A stretch of 64,000 nt of DNA from Prevotella sp. (GCA_017428055.1 JAFRRN010000013.1:16733-80732), one strand, 5' to 3'. Shown: positions 9,642 through 19,014, counted from the stretch's first letter. A program made the numbers and translations. The notes: generated by a model not told the origin, from the sequence alone.

Positions 9642-9957
9642 ATCTTCATTTATTAAATGTCCAAAAGCTCATACAATTTCTGTCTTAACACTTCACCTCT
9701 CTCAAACTCAAACAAGAACTTCTCTCAATTGACCCTCGGATTGTTCCTATGTGTAATCCAAGTAGTAATTGAGACTTATGATTATGATGTTAGCGGAATC
9801 GTTGTTCTGCGAATGGGAAAGGAAGTGATTTGGGTGAAACCCATCACATTGTTAACCAAAAGGCTCAACTTTTCTCCCAAATGTGTTGTGCCGACTTACA
9901 ATGTGTTACGAATCATCGCTTTCCCTTCTGGTCAGCATTCCTGAACAGATGCAAGTG
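9642..9957 (-). other. About 300-nt non-coding leader upstream of the fusion helicase
   Basis: This stretch lies between the minus-strand promoter at 9958-9988 and the helicase ATG at 9641. On the minus strand only very short reading frames occur, including a 10-codon and a 20-codon ATG frame. Just before the helicase start, a 22-codon open frame without an ATG ends at about 9658 and reads like a protein tail (FEFERGEVLRQKLYELLDI), possibly a gene remnant. A 95-codon plus-strand frame (9657-9944) has no recognisable features, and I do not call it a gene. Confidence 0.35.
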
Positions 9958-9988
9958 CAAAGGTATAAAAAAACGTCCATAAAACAAA
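9958..9988 (-). promoter_or_regulatory. Consensus promoter reading towards the fusion helicase
   Basis: Minus-strand -7 box TACCTTTG at 9958-9965 and -33 TTTG at 9985-9988, spaced 19 bp, one of the best consensus matches in the window. It would give a leader of roughly 310 nt before the helicase gene. Confidence 0.65.
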
Positions 9989-10049
9989 GGAAGACATCGA
10001 TTTATTTTTTATTGAACCATGAATATGATTTATGGATGTGGCATTTGGG

Positions 10050-10074
10050 TTTGGTATATGCGGCATATACCAAA
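10050..10074. promoter_or_regulatory. Perfect 11-bp palindrome, likely autoregulatory operator of the XRE protein
   Basis: TTTGGTATATG, a 3-bp centre (cgg), then CATATACCAAA. The perfect inverted repeat overlaps the candidate start codon at 10058. Dyad operators of this size at the start of antitoxin genes are usual binding sites for the antitoxin itself. Confidence 0.6.
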
Positions 10075-10381
10075 TGCAACCGATACCTTCGAGAAACATA
10101 AAGTCATTGCCGTATCAGAACTTCTCGATGAGAAATACGATTCCCAGGGCTCTCCCTCGCGCGAGGAATTTGAGGCGCGTGCCGAGGCTTGGTATTATGC
10201 CGAGCTGCTCAAGGAGGAGCGCAAGCGTCAAAAACTCACCCAAAAGCAATTGGGCGAGCGCATCGGGAAGAAGCGGGAGTATATCTCGGCATTGGAGAGG
10301 GGCAAGACCGACATGCAACTATCCACGTTCTTGCTCATCGCCAATGCCTTGGGATTGCGGTTTTCATTGGTGGTAGGGTGA
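10058..10381 (+). CDS. XRE-family regulator, HigA-type antitoxin without a visible toxin
   Basis: A small DNA-binding protein of about 107 residues. The C-terminal half is a classical Cro/C1 helix-turn-helix (LTQKQLGERIGKKREYISALERGKTDM). The N-terminal half (FEKHKVIAVSELLDEKYD then SREEFEARAEAWYYAELLKEE) is typical of HigA-like antitoxins encoded behind RelE/HigB toxins in Bacteroidota. An in-frame ATG at 10019 would add 13 unusual residues. I prefer 10058, which gives MRHIPNATDTF and lies in the operator palindrome. No toxin frame is found upstream (9642-10018) or downstream, where the S9 peptidase gene converges and overlaps by 18 bp. Probably an orphan antitoxin or a solitary regulator, perhaps of the neighbouring helicase. 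Confidence 0.8.
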   Translation: MRHIPNATDTFEKHKVIAVSELLDEKYDSQGSPSREEFEARAEAWYYAELLKEERKRQKLTQKQLGERIGKKREYISALERGKTDMQLSTFLLIANALGLRFSLVVG

Positions 10382-12448
10382 GCCAGGCCATTCGTTCCTG
10401 ACCATCTTCTCACTGTCCCACGGGGCTGGGTCGCCGCCTAACCACTGGTGAAACCACTCCAAATGTGCATTGTAATAGAGCGGCATGGAATGCAAGTTGC
10501 TCGGCCAATGCCCGTCATTGTCATAGACGATGAGTCGCGAGGGGATGCCCAATGTCTGCAAGGTGGAGAAATATTGCAAGCTTTGCGTATAGCTCACACG
10601 GTAGTCCCGCTCTCCCGTGATGATGAGCGTGGGCGTGGAGAAGTTCTTGACATATTCCGAAGGACTCCATTTCTTGTACAATTCCGAATTCCAAGGCTGC
10701 CCTTCCAAGTCAAAGTTGGGGAACCACAGCTCCTCGGTAGCACCCCACATCGAGCGCAGGTCATAGAGTCCCATCATCGAGGCGAGGCACTTGAACCGCT
10801 TGGTCTGCCCTTGTAGCCAGTTCATGAAATAGCCCCCATACGACCATCCCATCGCTCCCATGCGGTCTTTGTCAACGTATGGCAACTTTTCCAACATGTC
10901 CGTCACCGCCATCACGTCCTCATACGGGCTGCCACCCCAATCCCCAGAGATGTCGCGGCAGAACTTCTGCCCCCTTCCCGTAGACCCATGCGGGTTGGGA
11001 TAAGCCACCACATAACCCGCCCCGGGGTACACTTGCCAGTCGGCACGATAGGAGTCCATCCATTGCATCTGCGGTCCGCCGTGAACGTTAATGACCAAAG
11101 GGTATTTCTTCTGTGGGTCAAAGCCATGTGGCTTCACCACGAAAACTTGCACGGAGTCGCCATGCGCTCCCTTTACCCACATCGCCTCGCTTGGGCGGAA
11201 GTCTACCTCCGCCTCCAAAGCGGCATTATAGAATGTGACTTGTTGCTCGCTTTGCGGTTTTTTCATGGTGCAGCGATAGAGTGCAGACGGTTTTCCCGTG
11301 GTGCTATACGTATAGTAGATGGTGCCTTTGGGGCTGATTTGGAACGATGAGAGAGCCTTCCCGCCCAAGACTTTCTTGATATTTTGCTTTTTCAAATCCA
11401 CGTTGTAAAGGGGAACATATCCCGACTCGGGTGCCAGGAAATAAATGGACCTGGAGTCTGTTGCCCATTCAAAATCCTCTACCCAATTGTCAAACGTTGC
11501 TGTCAAGACAGTCTTCTCACCCGTTTTCCGATTGATGAGTCCCAAGCGGAAGCGGTCGCTCTCATAGCAAGGAACCTCCTGGAAACGGTAAGCGATATAA
11601 TTGCCGTCGGGCGAATATTGGGGGCTACCGTCCCAAGCCTCGTTGTCGGCCGTCAGGCATCGCGCCTCGCCACCTGTGACGGGTATCACCCAAAGGTCGC
11701 TATTGGTGTTCTCGGCTTGGCGGTCGGTACGGTTTGACGTGAAGCAAAGCTCCTTAGAGTCGGGCGAGAAGACAAACCCCTCTGGACCCGATGGCGAGAA
11801 CACGGGAGAATGGAATTTGCCCGGTGTCACGTCAGTATAGGTATTCTCCTCCGTATCATATACGATGATGTGCATATACTTGCCGTCTGCGTAGCTTGTC
11901 CAATGGCGATAAAGCAGCTCATTGGCGATATGTGCATGTAGCGGACCATTGGATTTCTTCTCCCTGGCTGCGACATTCGCCTTGCCATCTGCCCCCAATT
12001 CGGGGTATACCTCCACAGCAAAGGCAATATAACGGCCATCGGGAGAGATGACGGCATTGTCTACATCCATCTCATAGTCGGTAATCTGTTCACATTTCCC
12101 TGCCGTAAAGTCATAACGGCAAACCTGTGAAGTCCCCGACGCATAACATGTCAGGAAGAGTCCCTTACCCTCCTTGTCCCACTTGGGACCATAGCTCTTG
12201 CCGTCTGTCGTAATGGTGTCTACCCGTCCTGTGAGGCAGTCCATCACGCAGACATAGTTCTTGTTTGTCGTGGTAGGCAGGTCGCTCTGGCTCAACGTAT
12301 AGGCAAGCCGCTTGCCATCGGGCGACAACGTGACGCCGGAAATGTTTTTCACCCGGTAAATGTCGGCGATGGTAAACGCCCGTTTCTGCGCAAAAGTTGG
12401 CACCAGCATCATGACGGTGGCTGCCAACAAGTTAAAAAATCTCTTCAT
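10364..12448 (-). CDS. Secreted S9-family prolyl oligopeptidase / dipeptidyl-peptidase (DPP5-like)
   Basis: An exported serine peptidase that removes dipeptides or acylated residues from peptides. From the ATG at 12448 the protein begins with a clear signal peptide (MKRFFNLLAATVMMLVPTFA). An ATG at 12469 is less likely. Residues about 30-400 form a beta-propeller with repeated SPDGKxxAY / SPDGRYIAF motifs. The C-terminal alpha/beta-hydrolase domain has the nucleophile elbow GWSYGG (Ser about 545 counted from 12469), an Asp in ITGERDYRVS (about 623) and a His in DNDGHWPSN (about 652), so the triad looks intact. Oligopeptide scavenging in the periplasm fits an asaccharolytic or mixed-feeding Prevotella. 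Convergent with the XRE gene. Confidence 0.93.
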   Translation of the reverse strand: MKRFFNLLAATVMMLVPTFAQKRAFTIADIYRVKNISGVTLSPDGKRLAYTLSQSDLPTTTNKNYVCVMDCLTGRVDTITTDGKSYGPKWDKEGKGLFLTCYASGTSQVCRYDFTAGKCEQITDYEMDVDNAVISPDGRYIAFAVEVYPELGADGKANVAAREKKSNGPLHAHIANELLYRHWTSYADGKYMHIIVYDTEENTYTDVTPGKFHSPVFSPSGPEGFVFSPDSKELCFTSNRTDRQAENTNSDLWVIPVTGGEARCLTADNEAWDGSPQYSPDGNYIAYRFQEVPCYESDRFRLGLINRKTGEKTVLTATFDNWVEDFEWATDSRSIYFLAPESGYVPLYNVDLKKQNIKKVLGGKALSSFQISPKGTIYYTYSTTGKPSALYRCTMKKPQSEQQVTFYNAALEAEVDFRPSEAMWVKGAHGDSVQVFVVKPHGFDPQKKYPLVINVHGGPQMQWMDSYRADWQVYPGAGYVVAYPNPHGSTGRGQKFCRDISGDWGGSPYEDVMAVTDMLEKLPYVDKDRMGAMGWSYGGYFMNWLQGQTKRFKCLASMMGLYDLRSMWGATEELWFPNFDLEGQPWNSELYKKWSPSEYVKNFSTPTLIITGERDYRVSYTQSLQYFSTLQTLGIPSRLIVYDNDGHWPSNLHSMPLYYNAHLEWFHQWLGGDPAPWDSEKMVRNEWPGSPYHQ

Positions 12449-12556
12449 ATCTATATTCATTTGCCTCAAACGGCTGTTTTTATCTGTGACACATGTAAAA
12501 AAATAAAAAGGTAGAAAAAGTAAAAGAACGATATGCTACAGCCTTTTTTAACTTTT

Positions 12557-12607
12557 AACCCTTTTATTTTTTCAACATTTTTGTAACCCTTTTAATTTTT
12601 CAACATT
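12557..12607. repeat. Direct repeat pair, period 28 bp
   Basis: Two nearly identical T-rich copies at 12557-12579 and 12585-12607, each beginning AACCCTTTTA and ending TTTTTCAACATT. They lie between the S9 peptidase and the preceding secreted-protein gene, just after the latter's stop region. Purpose unknown. Confidence 0.6.
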
Positions 12608-12611
12608 CTAA

Positions 12612-13469
12612 CTATTTATTGTCATATCTTATCACGTAGCCTTCAATACCATAAGCACGGTATTCACCATTGATGAACATCACTCGCCAGGGATGATAGG
12701 CCTTCATTGCTTCAGCCATCTCGGCGGCAAGGCGAGGATTGTCGCCAGGACGAACCACCTTTACCTCGCACTCCACAAGATGACCCTGCGCATTGACACG
12801 CGCCCGCTTGATGTGGAACATGATACGCTTGACATCAGCCAGTTCAGGATACTGCTCAAGGTGCAAAGGGAACATCTCACGAAGATTGGCGCTGATGTTG
12901 TTGAGATAGTTTTGACCTTGTGGGCGAGTTGGATGGTCGAAAGAGAAGCCGTCCACAACATAGTTCTGATAATCTTTCACATTGCAGACCTTCCCATGCT
13001 CAATGCTGATGAACCTCTCGTTCTCATAATTTCTCTCATAGCCCGAATGCTGATAGTAAATCACTTTCCCAGAAGCCATGCGGATGTCACCATTGAGCCA
13101 TGTGGCAACGATACGATTTCCGTCTACGTATTTCTTGAACATGCGAAACAGGACATCTGCGGAGAGACATTCCGTTCTACTTTTCTTGGGGTCGGCATCA
13201 TAGACAGTGTATTGGATGCTGTCCAAACAAAGCTTTTCTTGCTGAATGCTCCAAAATGCCGTGTAACCTGACCAGTTCGCCGTAGTCCAGCCACGGTCTT
13301 TAGGTAGTGCTTCCTTCAGTTCACGACTTAATACGGAGTCCGCATAGACGGGCTTACCTAATAATTCCCATTTCTCACCATCCATATAGATGACGTCACC
13401 CTCCTGACCTGTGGCATACAGGGTCAAGGTCATGAGCGTAAGCGTAAAGAATAATAAGAACCTCTCCAT
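12612..13469 (-). CDS. Secreted protein of unknown function, TonB-C-like C-terminus
   Basis: A 285-residue exported protein with a hydrophobic N-terminal signal (MERFLLFFTLTLMTLTLYATG). No catalytic motif is recognised. The C-terminal 80 residues (RIMFHIKRARVNAQGHLVE, then a helix AAEMAEAMKAYHPW) have the strand-helix-strand pattern of a TonB C-terminal-like fold, as seen in several Bacteroidota periplasmic proteins without TonB function. This is a weak structural guess. A TACTTTTG promoter box at 13474-13481 lies only 4 bp from the ATG, so the mRNA may be nearly leaderless. The gene is separated from the S9 peptidase gene by about 160 bp. Confidence 0.75.
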   Translation of the reverse strand: MERFLLFFTLTLMTLTLYATGQEGDVIYMDGEKWELLGKPVYADSVLSRELKEALPKDRGWTTANWSGYTAFWSIQQEKLCLDSIQYTVYDADPKKSRTECLSADVLFRMFKKYVDGNRIVATWLNGDIRMASGKVIYYQHSGYERNYENERFISIEHGKVCNVKDYQNYVVDGFSFDHPTRPQGQNYLNNISANLREMFPLHLEQYPELADVKRIMFHIKRARVNAQGHLVECEVKVVRPGDNPRLAAEMAEAMKAYHPWRVMFINGEYRAYGIEGYVIRYDNK

Positions 13470-13473
13470 CGTG

Positions 13474-13481
13474 CAAAAGTA
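13474..13481 (-). promoter_or_regulatory. TAnnTTTG promoter box almost touching the start codon
   Basis: Minus-strand TACTTTTG followed by four bases and the ATG at 13469. No clear -33 TTTG is present. The spacing predicts a transcription start at or next to the ATG. Confidence 0.5.
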
Positions 13482-13604
13482 TTAGTTGTTCATTGATAAA
13501 ACGAAAAGAATGTGGATATATTGCACAATAACACACACCTTTCGACACATATTGCTATATTTTATGACAGAGTTTCTGCCATCATCCATCAAATCGTTTA
13601 TGGT

Positions 13605-13639
13605 TTTGTTCGTCAAAGATAAAATATTTCCTATATTTG
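13605..13639 (+). promoter_or_regulatory. Promoter of the GH95 gene
   Basis: TTTG at 13605-13608 and TATATTTG at 13632-13639, 23 bp apart, leaving a leader of about 15 nt before the ATG at 13659. Confidence 0.6.
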
Positions 13640-13658
13640 CGAAATAATATCAACTATC

Positions 13659-16600
13659 ATGAAAAAGCTTTATACCATCATTTACTTTTTGGGGAGCATG
13701 ATGCCACTCTTGGCACAAGCCACATTCCCCTCCGTCAGCAATGGAACATCGGAGTATTGGTACTACATCCAAATGCAAAATGGCATGGGAGTACTGACAG
13801 CGCAAGGCGAAGGCCAGAACCTCATGACAGCCGAAGCGGTGGAGAACAAGGCGGCAAGCCAGCAATGGAAAGTCGTCGCTGCCACGGGCGACCGATACCA
13901 ACTCGTGAGTCGCAGCGGGCAAGTGATGTATTACCATGGTGACAGATTCAAGACATCGACATCACCGACGAGTGGCTATTCGGCATTCAAGATCGTAACT
14001 ACCACACATGGCTCCTACCAAGGTTATGAGATCTACGTAGACCAACTGGGCAGCGGCAGTGCCTACCTCAACCAATGGGGAGGCGCGGGCTATGGCAGGG
14101 AACTGGGTTGCTGGACAAAAGGCGACCCCAACAATCCCTTGGCTTTCATCGCCGTCGGCGACATGGCGTTTACAGACGTCCTCCCCGATGCGGTGAGTGA
14201 GGTGAGCATACAGGGCACGACTTCATGGATGCCATCACACAAACACACGCTTTGGTACACCTCGCCTGGCACTACGTGGATGTCGCAAGCCCTACCCATC
14301 GGCAATGGGCAATTTGGCGCAACCATCCTCGGCGGCATCCACAGAGATGAGATACAATTCAATGACAAGACACTATGGCGAGGGCATGTGGGAAATGTGG
14401 TCGGCAATGGTGAATATGGCTGTTACCTGAACTTCGGACATCTATACATCACCACCACGGATGCCACGGCAGCCACAGACTATCGGCGGTATCTCGATTT
14501 GGAAGAGGGATGTGCGGGGGTAGAATATTCGTCTGGCGGTGTAGCCTATAAACGTGAATACATTGCCTCCTACCCCGATGATGTCGTTGCCATCAGATAC
14601 CAAGCATCGGAAGCAAGGCATATCAATACCCACATTATTCTATATAATGCCAATGGCACCAAGCCCTCCTATTCCCTCGACAATGGCGCGGGAACAGCAT
14701 CATTCAGCGGCACGGTGGCACGGACAGGCACCGCCGCCCCCGAGAGTTTCCATTGCGAGGCAAGGGTGGTGACAAAGGGAGGCACCATCACGGCAACAGA
14801 CGCGGGCATCCAGGTAGCCGATGCCGACGAGATGTATGTGTATCTGCGAGGGGCAACCAACTTCACTCCCGAAAACGACAACTACATCTTCGCGGCAGAA
14901 GCACTGCCGCCCATTGTGGCAAACACCGTGAAAGCGGCCCAAGAAAAAGGCTATGATGCCATCCGCGCGAGTTCTACGGCAGACTACCAAGCCTTAGAGA
15001 GACGTTGCCAATTATCCCTCACAGAGACAGGAAACACCCTTCCCACACCTCGGCTCATATCGGCATTCAAGAACAGTCCCGCACAAAACCTCCTCTTGGA
15101 AGAACTCTATTTCGCATACGGACGCTATTTGCTCATCGCCAGCAGCCGGGGCGTGACGCTCCCCGCCAACCTCCAAGGCATCTGGAACAACAGCAACTCG
15201 CCCGCTTGGAATAGCGACATCCATTCCAACATCAATGTGCAGATGAACTACTGGCCAGCCGAAGTGACCAACCTGAGCGAACTGCACACGGCATATACCG
15301 ATTATATCTACCGCGAGGCTTGCGTCCGTCCGCAGTGGAGAAAGAACGCACAGCAAATCGCGGGGCAGACGAAGGGCTGGACGCTCACCACAGAGAACAA
15401 CATCTACGGCTCCGGCTCCAACTGGATGCAAAACTACACCATCGCCAACGCTTGGTATTGTATGCACCTGTGGCAACACTACCAGTACACGCTCGACACG
15501 GAATACCTCCGCCAGACAGCCCTGCCCGCCATGGTCTCCTGCTGTGAGTATTGGCTTGAACGGCTCGTGTTAGCAAAGGACGGCACGTATGAGTGTCCCA
15601 AGGAATACTCCCCCGAGCATGGGCCAGGGTCAGAGAATGCCACGGCACACTCGCAACAATTGGTTTGGGACCTCTTCAACAACACGTTGCAAGCCATTGA
15701 CGTGCTGGGGAGCGACTGCATGGAAACGGCTTTCATGGATGACTTGACCCTCAAATTCAACAAGTTGGACAAGGGCATTGCCACGGAGGTTGTCAACGGG
15801 ACAACCCTCCTACGCGAATGGAAATACACCTCGCAATCCACCGTCAGCACTTACAACTCCCACCGACACCTCTCACACCTGATGGGACTGTACCCCGGAA
15901 GCCAGATCTCGCAAGACATAGACCCCAAAATATATGCCGCCGCCAAAAACTCCCTGAACGCAAGAGGGTATGCAGGCACGGGGTGGTCGCTGGGATGGAA
16001 AGTAAACCTCCACGCCCGATGCCACGATGGCGAGCGTTGTGAGAGCCTCATCGAGAAGGCTTTGTCACAGACAACGGTAACATACAACGACGGCTCGGAG
16101 CGGGGTGGCATCTATGAGAACCTATGGGATGCGCACCCGCCTTTCCAGATTGACGGCAATTTCGGCGTGACAGCGGGCATGGCAGAGATGCTTTTGCAAA
16201 GCCATCAAGGAAAACTGGAGTTGCTTCCCGCCCTTCCTGCCAATACGTGGAAGAAAGGAGAAGTGAAAGGCTTACGGGCCGTGGGTGCCTTCACCGTAGA
16301 CATGGCATGGGAAGACGGCAAGGCGACAACCGTCCGTGTCACATCACACGCCAGTCGGACAGCCATCGTCAAGCACCCCGATGCCTCCTGTTGCTTTGAC
16401 ATAACCGACGAAGGGGGCAACGCCGTTGCCTTTGACATCCTTGGAGACAACGAGATACGGTTTGAGACGGAGGCGGGAAAGATCTATACGCTCACCAACA
16501 ACGGCCAAACAAACATCCTGCAATGCGACAACATCGAGGGGGGAGATTACTACATCTCCTTCCCGAATGATGAAAGCCCCCTTTATCTAAGGCAGATTTC

Positions 16601-17144
16601 CGCCCGCTCGGGCAATATCGGGCTGTCATTAGACAAGGAAGAGAAGGGAACAGTCTGGACCATCACCCCCTACCCTGCCACGTCTCCCCAAAACGCATAC
16701 AACAACTCCGACCTGTTTGTTACCACGGGAAATGTCTATTATCTCAACAACCGTGAATATAACTATGGGTTGCGCAACCTCTTCATCCGCACGACAACAG
16801 TCAATGCCCAGTCGCTCCATCCCATCTACAAGCACCAGAACAATGGCCTCTATGCCATCCGTGCCTCCAACATCGATAGCGACCAAAGCAATAATAGTTG
16901 TTGGTACGGCATTGATAACGGTACCGTTTCCGCCAAAATAGAGGACATTTCATGTTGCTGGCAATTAGAACTCGCACCCACGAATGGCATTTCCACTCAT
17001 GACACATCTACTACTGCCACAAACATCCAATACTATTCCATCAGCGGCACCAAAACCGCCAACACTTTGAGAAAAGGCATATACATCATACAACAACAAA
17101 AGGTTGACGGCACCATGCTACACGAGAAACGGGTCGTCAAATAG
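13659..17144 (+). CDS. Secreted GH95 alpha-L-fucosidase (or galactosidase) with ricin-like N-terminus
   Basis: An 1161-residue exported glycosidase. After a signal peptide (MKKLYTIIYFLGSMMPLLAQA) comes a region of about 170 residues with repeated QW and YY patterns that resembles a beta-trefoil or other carbohydrate-binding module. The GH95 catalytic part begins near residue 205 (MSQALPIGNGQFGATILGG). It contains NVQMNYWPAE with the two Asn of the family active site, WSLGWKVNLHARCHDGE and PFQIDGNFGVT, so the core looks complete. GH95 enzymes release terminal alpha-1,2-L-fucose from host glycans or galactose from plant xyloglucan; which one applies is not visible. The last 60 residues end in a short sorting-like tail (YYSISGTK, then RKGIYII). 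Convergent with the acyltransferase gene, 14 bp apart. Confidence 0.93.
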   Translation: MKKLYTIIYFLGSMMPLLAQATFPSVSNGTSEYWYYIQMQNGMGVLTAQGEGQNLMTAEAVENKAASQQWKVVAATGDRYQLVSRSGQVMYYHGDRFKTSTSPTSGYSAFKIVTTTHGSYQGYEIYVDQLGSGSAYLNQWGGAGYGRELGCWTKGDPNNPLAFIAVGDMAFTDVLPDAVSEVSIQGTTSWMPSHKHTLWYTSPGTTWMSQALPIGNGQFGATILGGIHRDEIQFNDKTLWRGHVGNVVGNGEYGCYLNFGHLYITTTDATAATDYRRYLDLEEGCAGVEYSSGGVAYKREYIASYPDDVVAIRYQASEARHINTHIILYNANGTKPSYSLDNGAGTASFSGTVARTGTAAPESFHCEARVVTKGGTITATDAGIQVADADEMYVYLRGATNFTPENDNYIFAAEALPPIVANTVKAAQEKGYDAIRASSTADYQALERRCQLSLTETGNTLPTPRLISAFKNSPAQNLLLEELYFAYGRYLLIASSRGVTLPANLQGIWNNSNSPAWNSDIHSNINVQMNYWPAEVTNLSELHTAYTDYIYREACVRPQWRKNAQQIAGQTKGWTLTTENNIYGSGSNWMQNYTIANAWYCMHLWQHYQYTLDTEYLRQTALPAMVSCCEYWLERLVLAKDGTYECPKEYSPEHGPGSENATAHSQQLVWDLFNNTLQAIDVLGSDCMETAFMDDLTLKFNKLDKGIATEVVNGTTLLREWKYTSQSTVSTYNSHRHLSHLMGLYPGSQISQDIDPKIYAAAKNSLNARGYAGTGWSLGWKVNLHARCHDGERCESLIEKALSQTTVTYNDGSERGGIYENLWDAHPPFQIDGNFGVTAGMAEMLLQSHQGKLELLPALPANTWKKGEVKGLRAVGAFTVDMAWEDGKATTVRVTSHASRTAIVKHPDASCCFDITDEGGNAVAFDILGDNEIRFETEAGKIYTLTNNGQTNILQCDNIEGGDYYISFPNDESPLYLRQISARSGNIGLSLDKEEKGTVWTITPYPATSPQNAYNNSDLFVTTGNVYYLNNREYNYGLRNLFIRTTTVNAQSLHPIYKHQNNGLYAIRASNIDSDQSNNSCWYGIDNGTVSAKIEDISCCWQLELAPTNGISTHDTSTTATNIQYYSISGTKTANTLRKGIYIIQQQKVDGTMLHEKRVVK

Positions 17145-17158
17145 GGACAGATATGATA

Positions 17159-18205
17159 TCATCTGCCACCAATGAGGATAGCAAGAAATTTGGGCATGGT
17201 TTTCTTCATGATGCCAAATACAAAGAGGCAAATACAGACATTGGTTGCTATCGTGGCAAAGAAGACGAAGAAAGCCAATGGGTCGTTCCAATGGATGGGA
17301 AGCCTTGCGTAAACATCGAAGAACGCCTGTGAAATGAAAGCGTGAAAAGCGAAGATGAAGAAGGATGTGGATTGAAGATGGAGGATTGTCGTACATTTAT
17401 CCTTCCACGCACATGCCATCGAAAGTACGAGCAAGACGTATGCCGTGCAATATAGAACGCTGAATTCTGGAATCCATTGCATGGCAACCCACAAGGCAAT
17501 CCAACAAAGAGCCAATACCCAGGGATGGGTAAGCACTTTCCATAAACCCTTGTGAAGACGGAAATACACTCCCATGACAAAGAAGAAGAATGCATCCATC
17601 TTAATCCCGGCATACTCTCGATAGGGATAAATGACCAACAAGACACCCAGCAACACCACAAATAGCCACCCCAACCGTTTCAATCCCAACCAAAGAAGGG
17701 GTGAAAGAAGCATGGAAACCATGAGGCATTGAACAAACCAAAACTGCATCATCAAGGGACCATGGAAGTCTGTTGGTATTCCCGTGACCAATTGCTTGTC
17801 CCAAAACACCAATAGATAGTCGTACCAATGGAAATCCACGACGGCCTTTCGCAACAATGGCATGTAACCCGTGAATGCCTGACAGAGGCAAACGGCAATG
17901 AATGTCATGCCATTCCATAACAGATAGGGTATCAATAGCGACTTACAACGTTTCCGCAATTTCGTTTCATACAAGGTTCTATCAAAGCGACATTCCTTGA
18001 AGAAATAAAAACCGGCGATGAAAAAGAATATGTCAAGGACTGGAAAGCAGATGTCATTCTTGAAAACATAAATGAAAGGACCGAACATGGACAGTGTCCC
18101 TGTCACGGGACAAGGGATGCGGAGGTCTGTGTGTATACACACGATACCCACCATCAAGGGGAATCGCAACAGGGCTACAGCTTGATTGATCGTTTTCTCA
18201 TTCAT
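17159..18205 (-). CDS. Acyltransferase 3 family membrane protein
   Basis: A polytopic protein of about 348 residues with some ten hydrophobic segments. It matches the acyltransferase 3 (OafA/YrhL-like) family: an early His in VGIVCIHTD, the FFFIAGFYFF segment, and a typical topology. Such proteins add acetyl or succinyl groups to surface polysaccharides or lipids. The substrate cannot be predicted here. The ATG at 18205 overlaps the stop of the AlkD-type gene (ATGA), indicating coupling; an in-frame ATG at 18217 is less likely. No polysaccharide cluster surrounds it. Confidence 0.85.
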   Translation of the reverse strand: MNEKTINQAVALLRFPLMVGIVCIHTDLRIPCPVTGTLSMFGPFIYVFKNDICFPVLDIFFFIAGFYFFKECRFDRTLYETKLRKRCKSLLIPYLLWNGMTFIAVCLCQAFTGYMPLLRKAVVDFHWYDYLLVFWDKQLVTGIPTDFHGPLMMQFWFVQCLMVSMLLSPLLWLGLKRLGWLFVVLLGVLLVIYPYREYAGIKMDAFFFFVMGVYFRLHKGLWKVLTHPWVLALCWIALWVAMQWIPEFSVLYCTAYVLLVLSMACAWKDKCTTILHLQSTSFFIFAFHAFISQAFFDVYARLPIHWNDPLAFFVFFATIATNVCICLFVFGIMKKTMPKFLAILIGGR

Positions 18206-18981
18206 CGCTCCATCCACATTTTCCGTTCACCTTCATCCATCAGTTCAATGGCATAACGCAAGGTGGTGCGTGACATCTCATGGACATGCTGGCGCAGGAA
18301 ATCCCGCAACAAGTCCATGCTGACACGCTTTCCCATCTCCCGCAACATCCATCCTACCGCCTTGTGCATCAGGTCATGCTGATGATGGAGATGCCTCTCC
18401 GCGTAGCGAAGGCAATAAGACGGGTCGCCTTGTTGTGATGTCTTCCACGTACAGACCATGCTCATCCTTTGCAACCATAGGTCTGAACTATCAGCAAGGT
18501 CATCAAGAACCTTGAGCTTGTATTCTTGGCGTAAGCCAATTTCCCTTCCGCCAAGACCTGTTGGCAACAACAGCCAATGCCCAATAATCTTATGTACTGA
18601 CAAATCCACCAAGTCCCAATTATTCGCCTGTTTTGCGTATTTCAAATACATCTCTACGATTCCATCCCGATGGCGGATGGCTATCTCATCATACTCCAAT
18701 CGTTGCTTGGCTTGTCTTTCAAACTTATCCACCAATATCAACAGACCACACAAACGTACTTCATGCCAACGATTCATCAATAATTCTGGCACTTCATGAA
18801 GTGGCATGTCCTTCGCCACAGCCTTTACCACCACTCGCGTCTGTGGAACTTTCAGTCCCAAGAACTCGTCGCCATATCCATATTCGCCCTTTTCCGTCTT
18901 GAAAAAACGCATGAGTATTTGTCGCTGCTCCTCATTGCGCAATGTTTCCATGTACGAAATGACTTCCTTTGCCGTCTCCAT
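18202..18981 (-). CDS. AlkD-type DNA alkylation repair protein
   Basis: DNA glycosylase-like protein built of HEAT-like helical repeats that recognises alkylated bases. The chosen ATG at 18981 gives METAKEVISYMETL, a normal family start and about 259 residues. The open frame extends upstream to 19182, but that part is AT-rich and not protein-like. The family features WHEVRLCGLLIL and NNWDLVDLSVHKIIG are present, with the Trp-Asp pair used for base handling. A TACCTTTG promoter box (19007-19014) lies 25 bp upstream of this start and supports it. First gene of a pair with the acyltransferase. Confidence 0.9.
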   Translation of the reverse strand: METAKEVISYMETLRNEEQRQILMRFFKTEKGEYGYGDEFLGLKVPQTRVVVKAVAKDMPLHEVPELLMNRWHEVRLCGLLILVDKFERQAKQRLEYDEIAIRHRDGIVEMYLKYAKQANNWDLVDLSVHKIIGHWLLLPTGLGGREIGLRQEYKLKVLDDLADSSDLWLQRMSMVCTWKTSQQGDPSYCLRYAERHLHHQHDLMHKAVGWMLREMGKRVSMDLLRDFLRQHVHEMSRTTLRYAIELMDEGERKMWMER

Positions 18982-19006
18982 AATCCAATTGATGTTGATA
19001 ATGCCA

Positions 19007-19014
19007 CAAAGGTA
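19007..19014 (-). promoter_or_regulatory. TAnnTTTG promoter box of the AlkD-type gene
   Basis: Minus-strand TACCTTTG, 25 bp upstream of the ATG at 18981. No clear -33 partner. Confidence 0.45.

Noticed and set aside
9657-9944. Plus-strand 95-codon frame in the helicase leader region
   Set aside because: No recognisable motif, no promoter in front, unnatural composition, and it lies antisense to the probable helicase leader.
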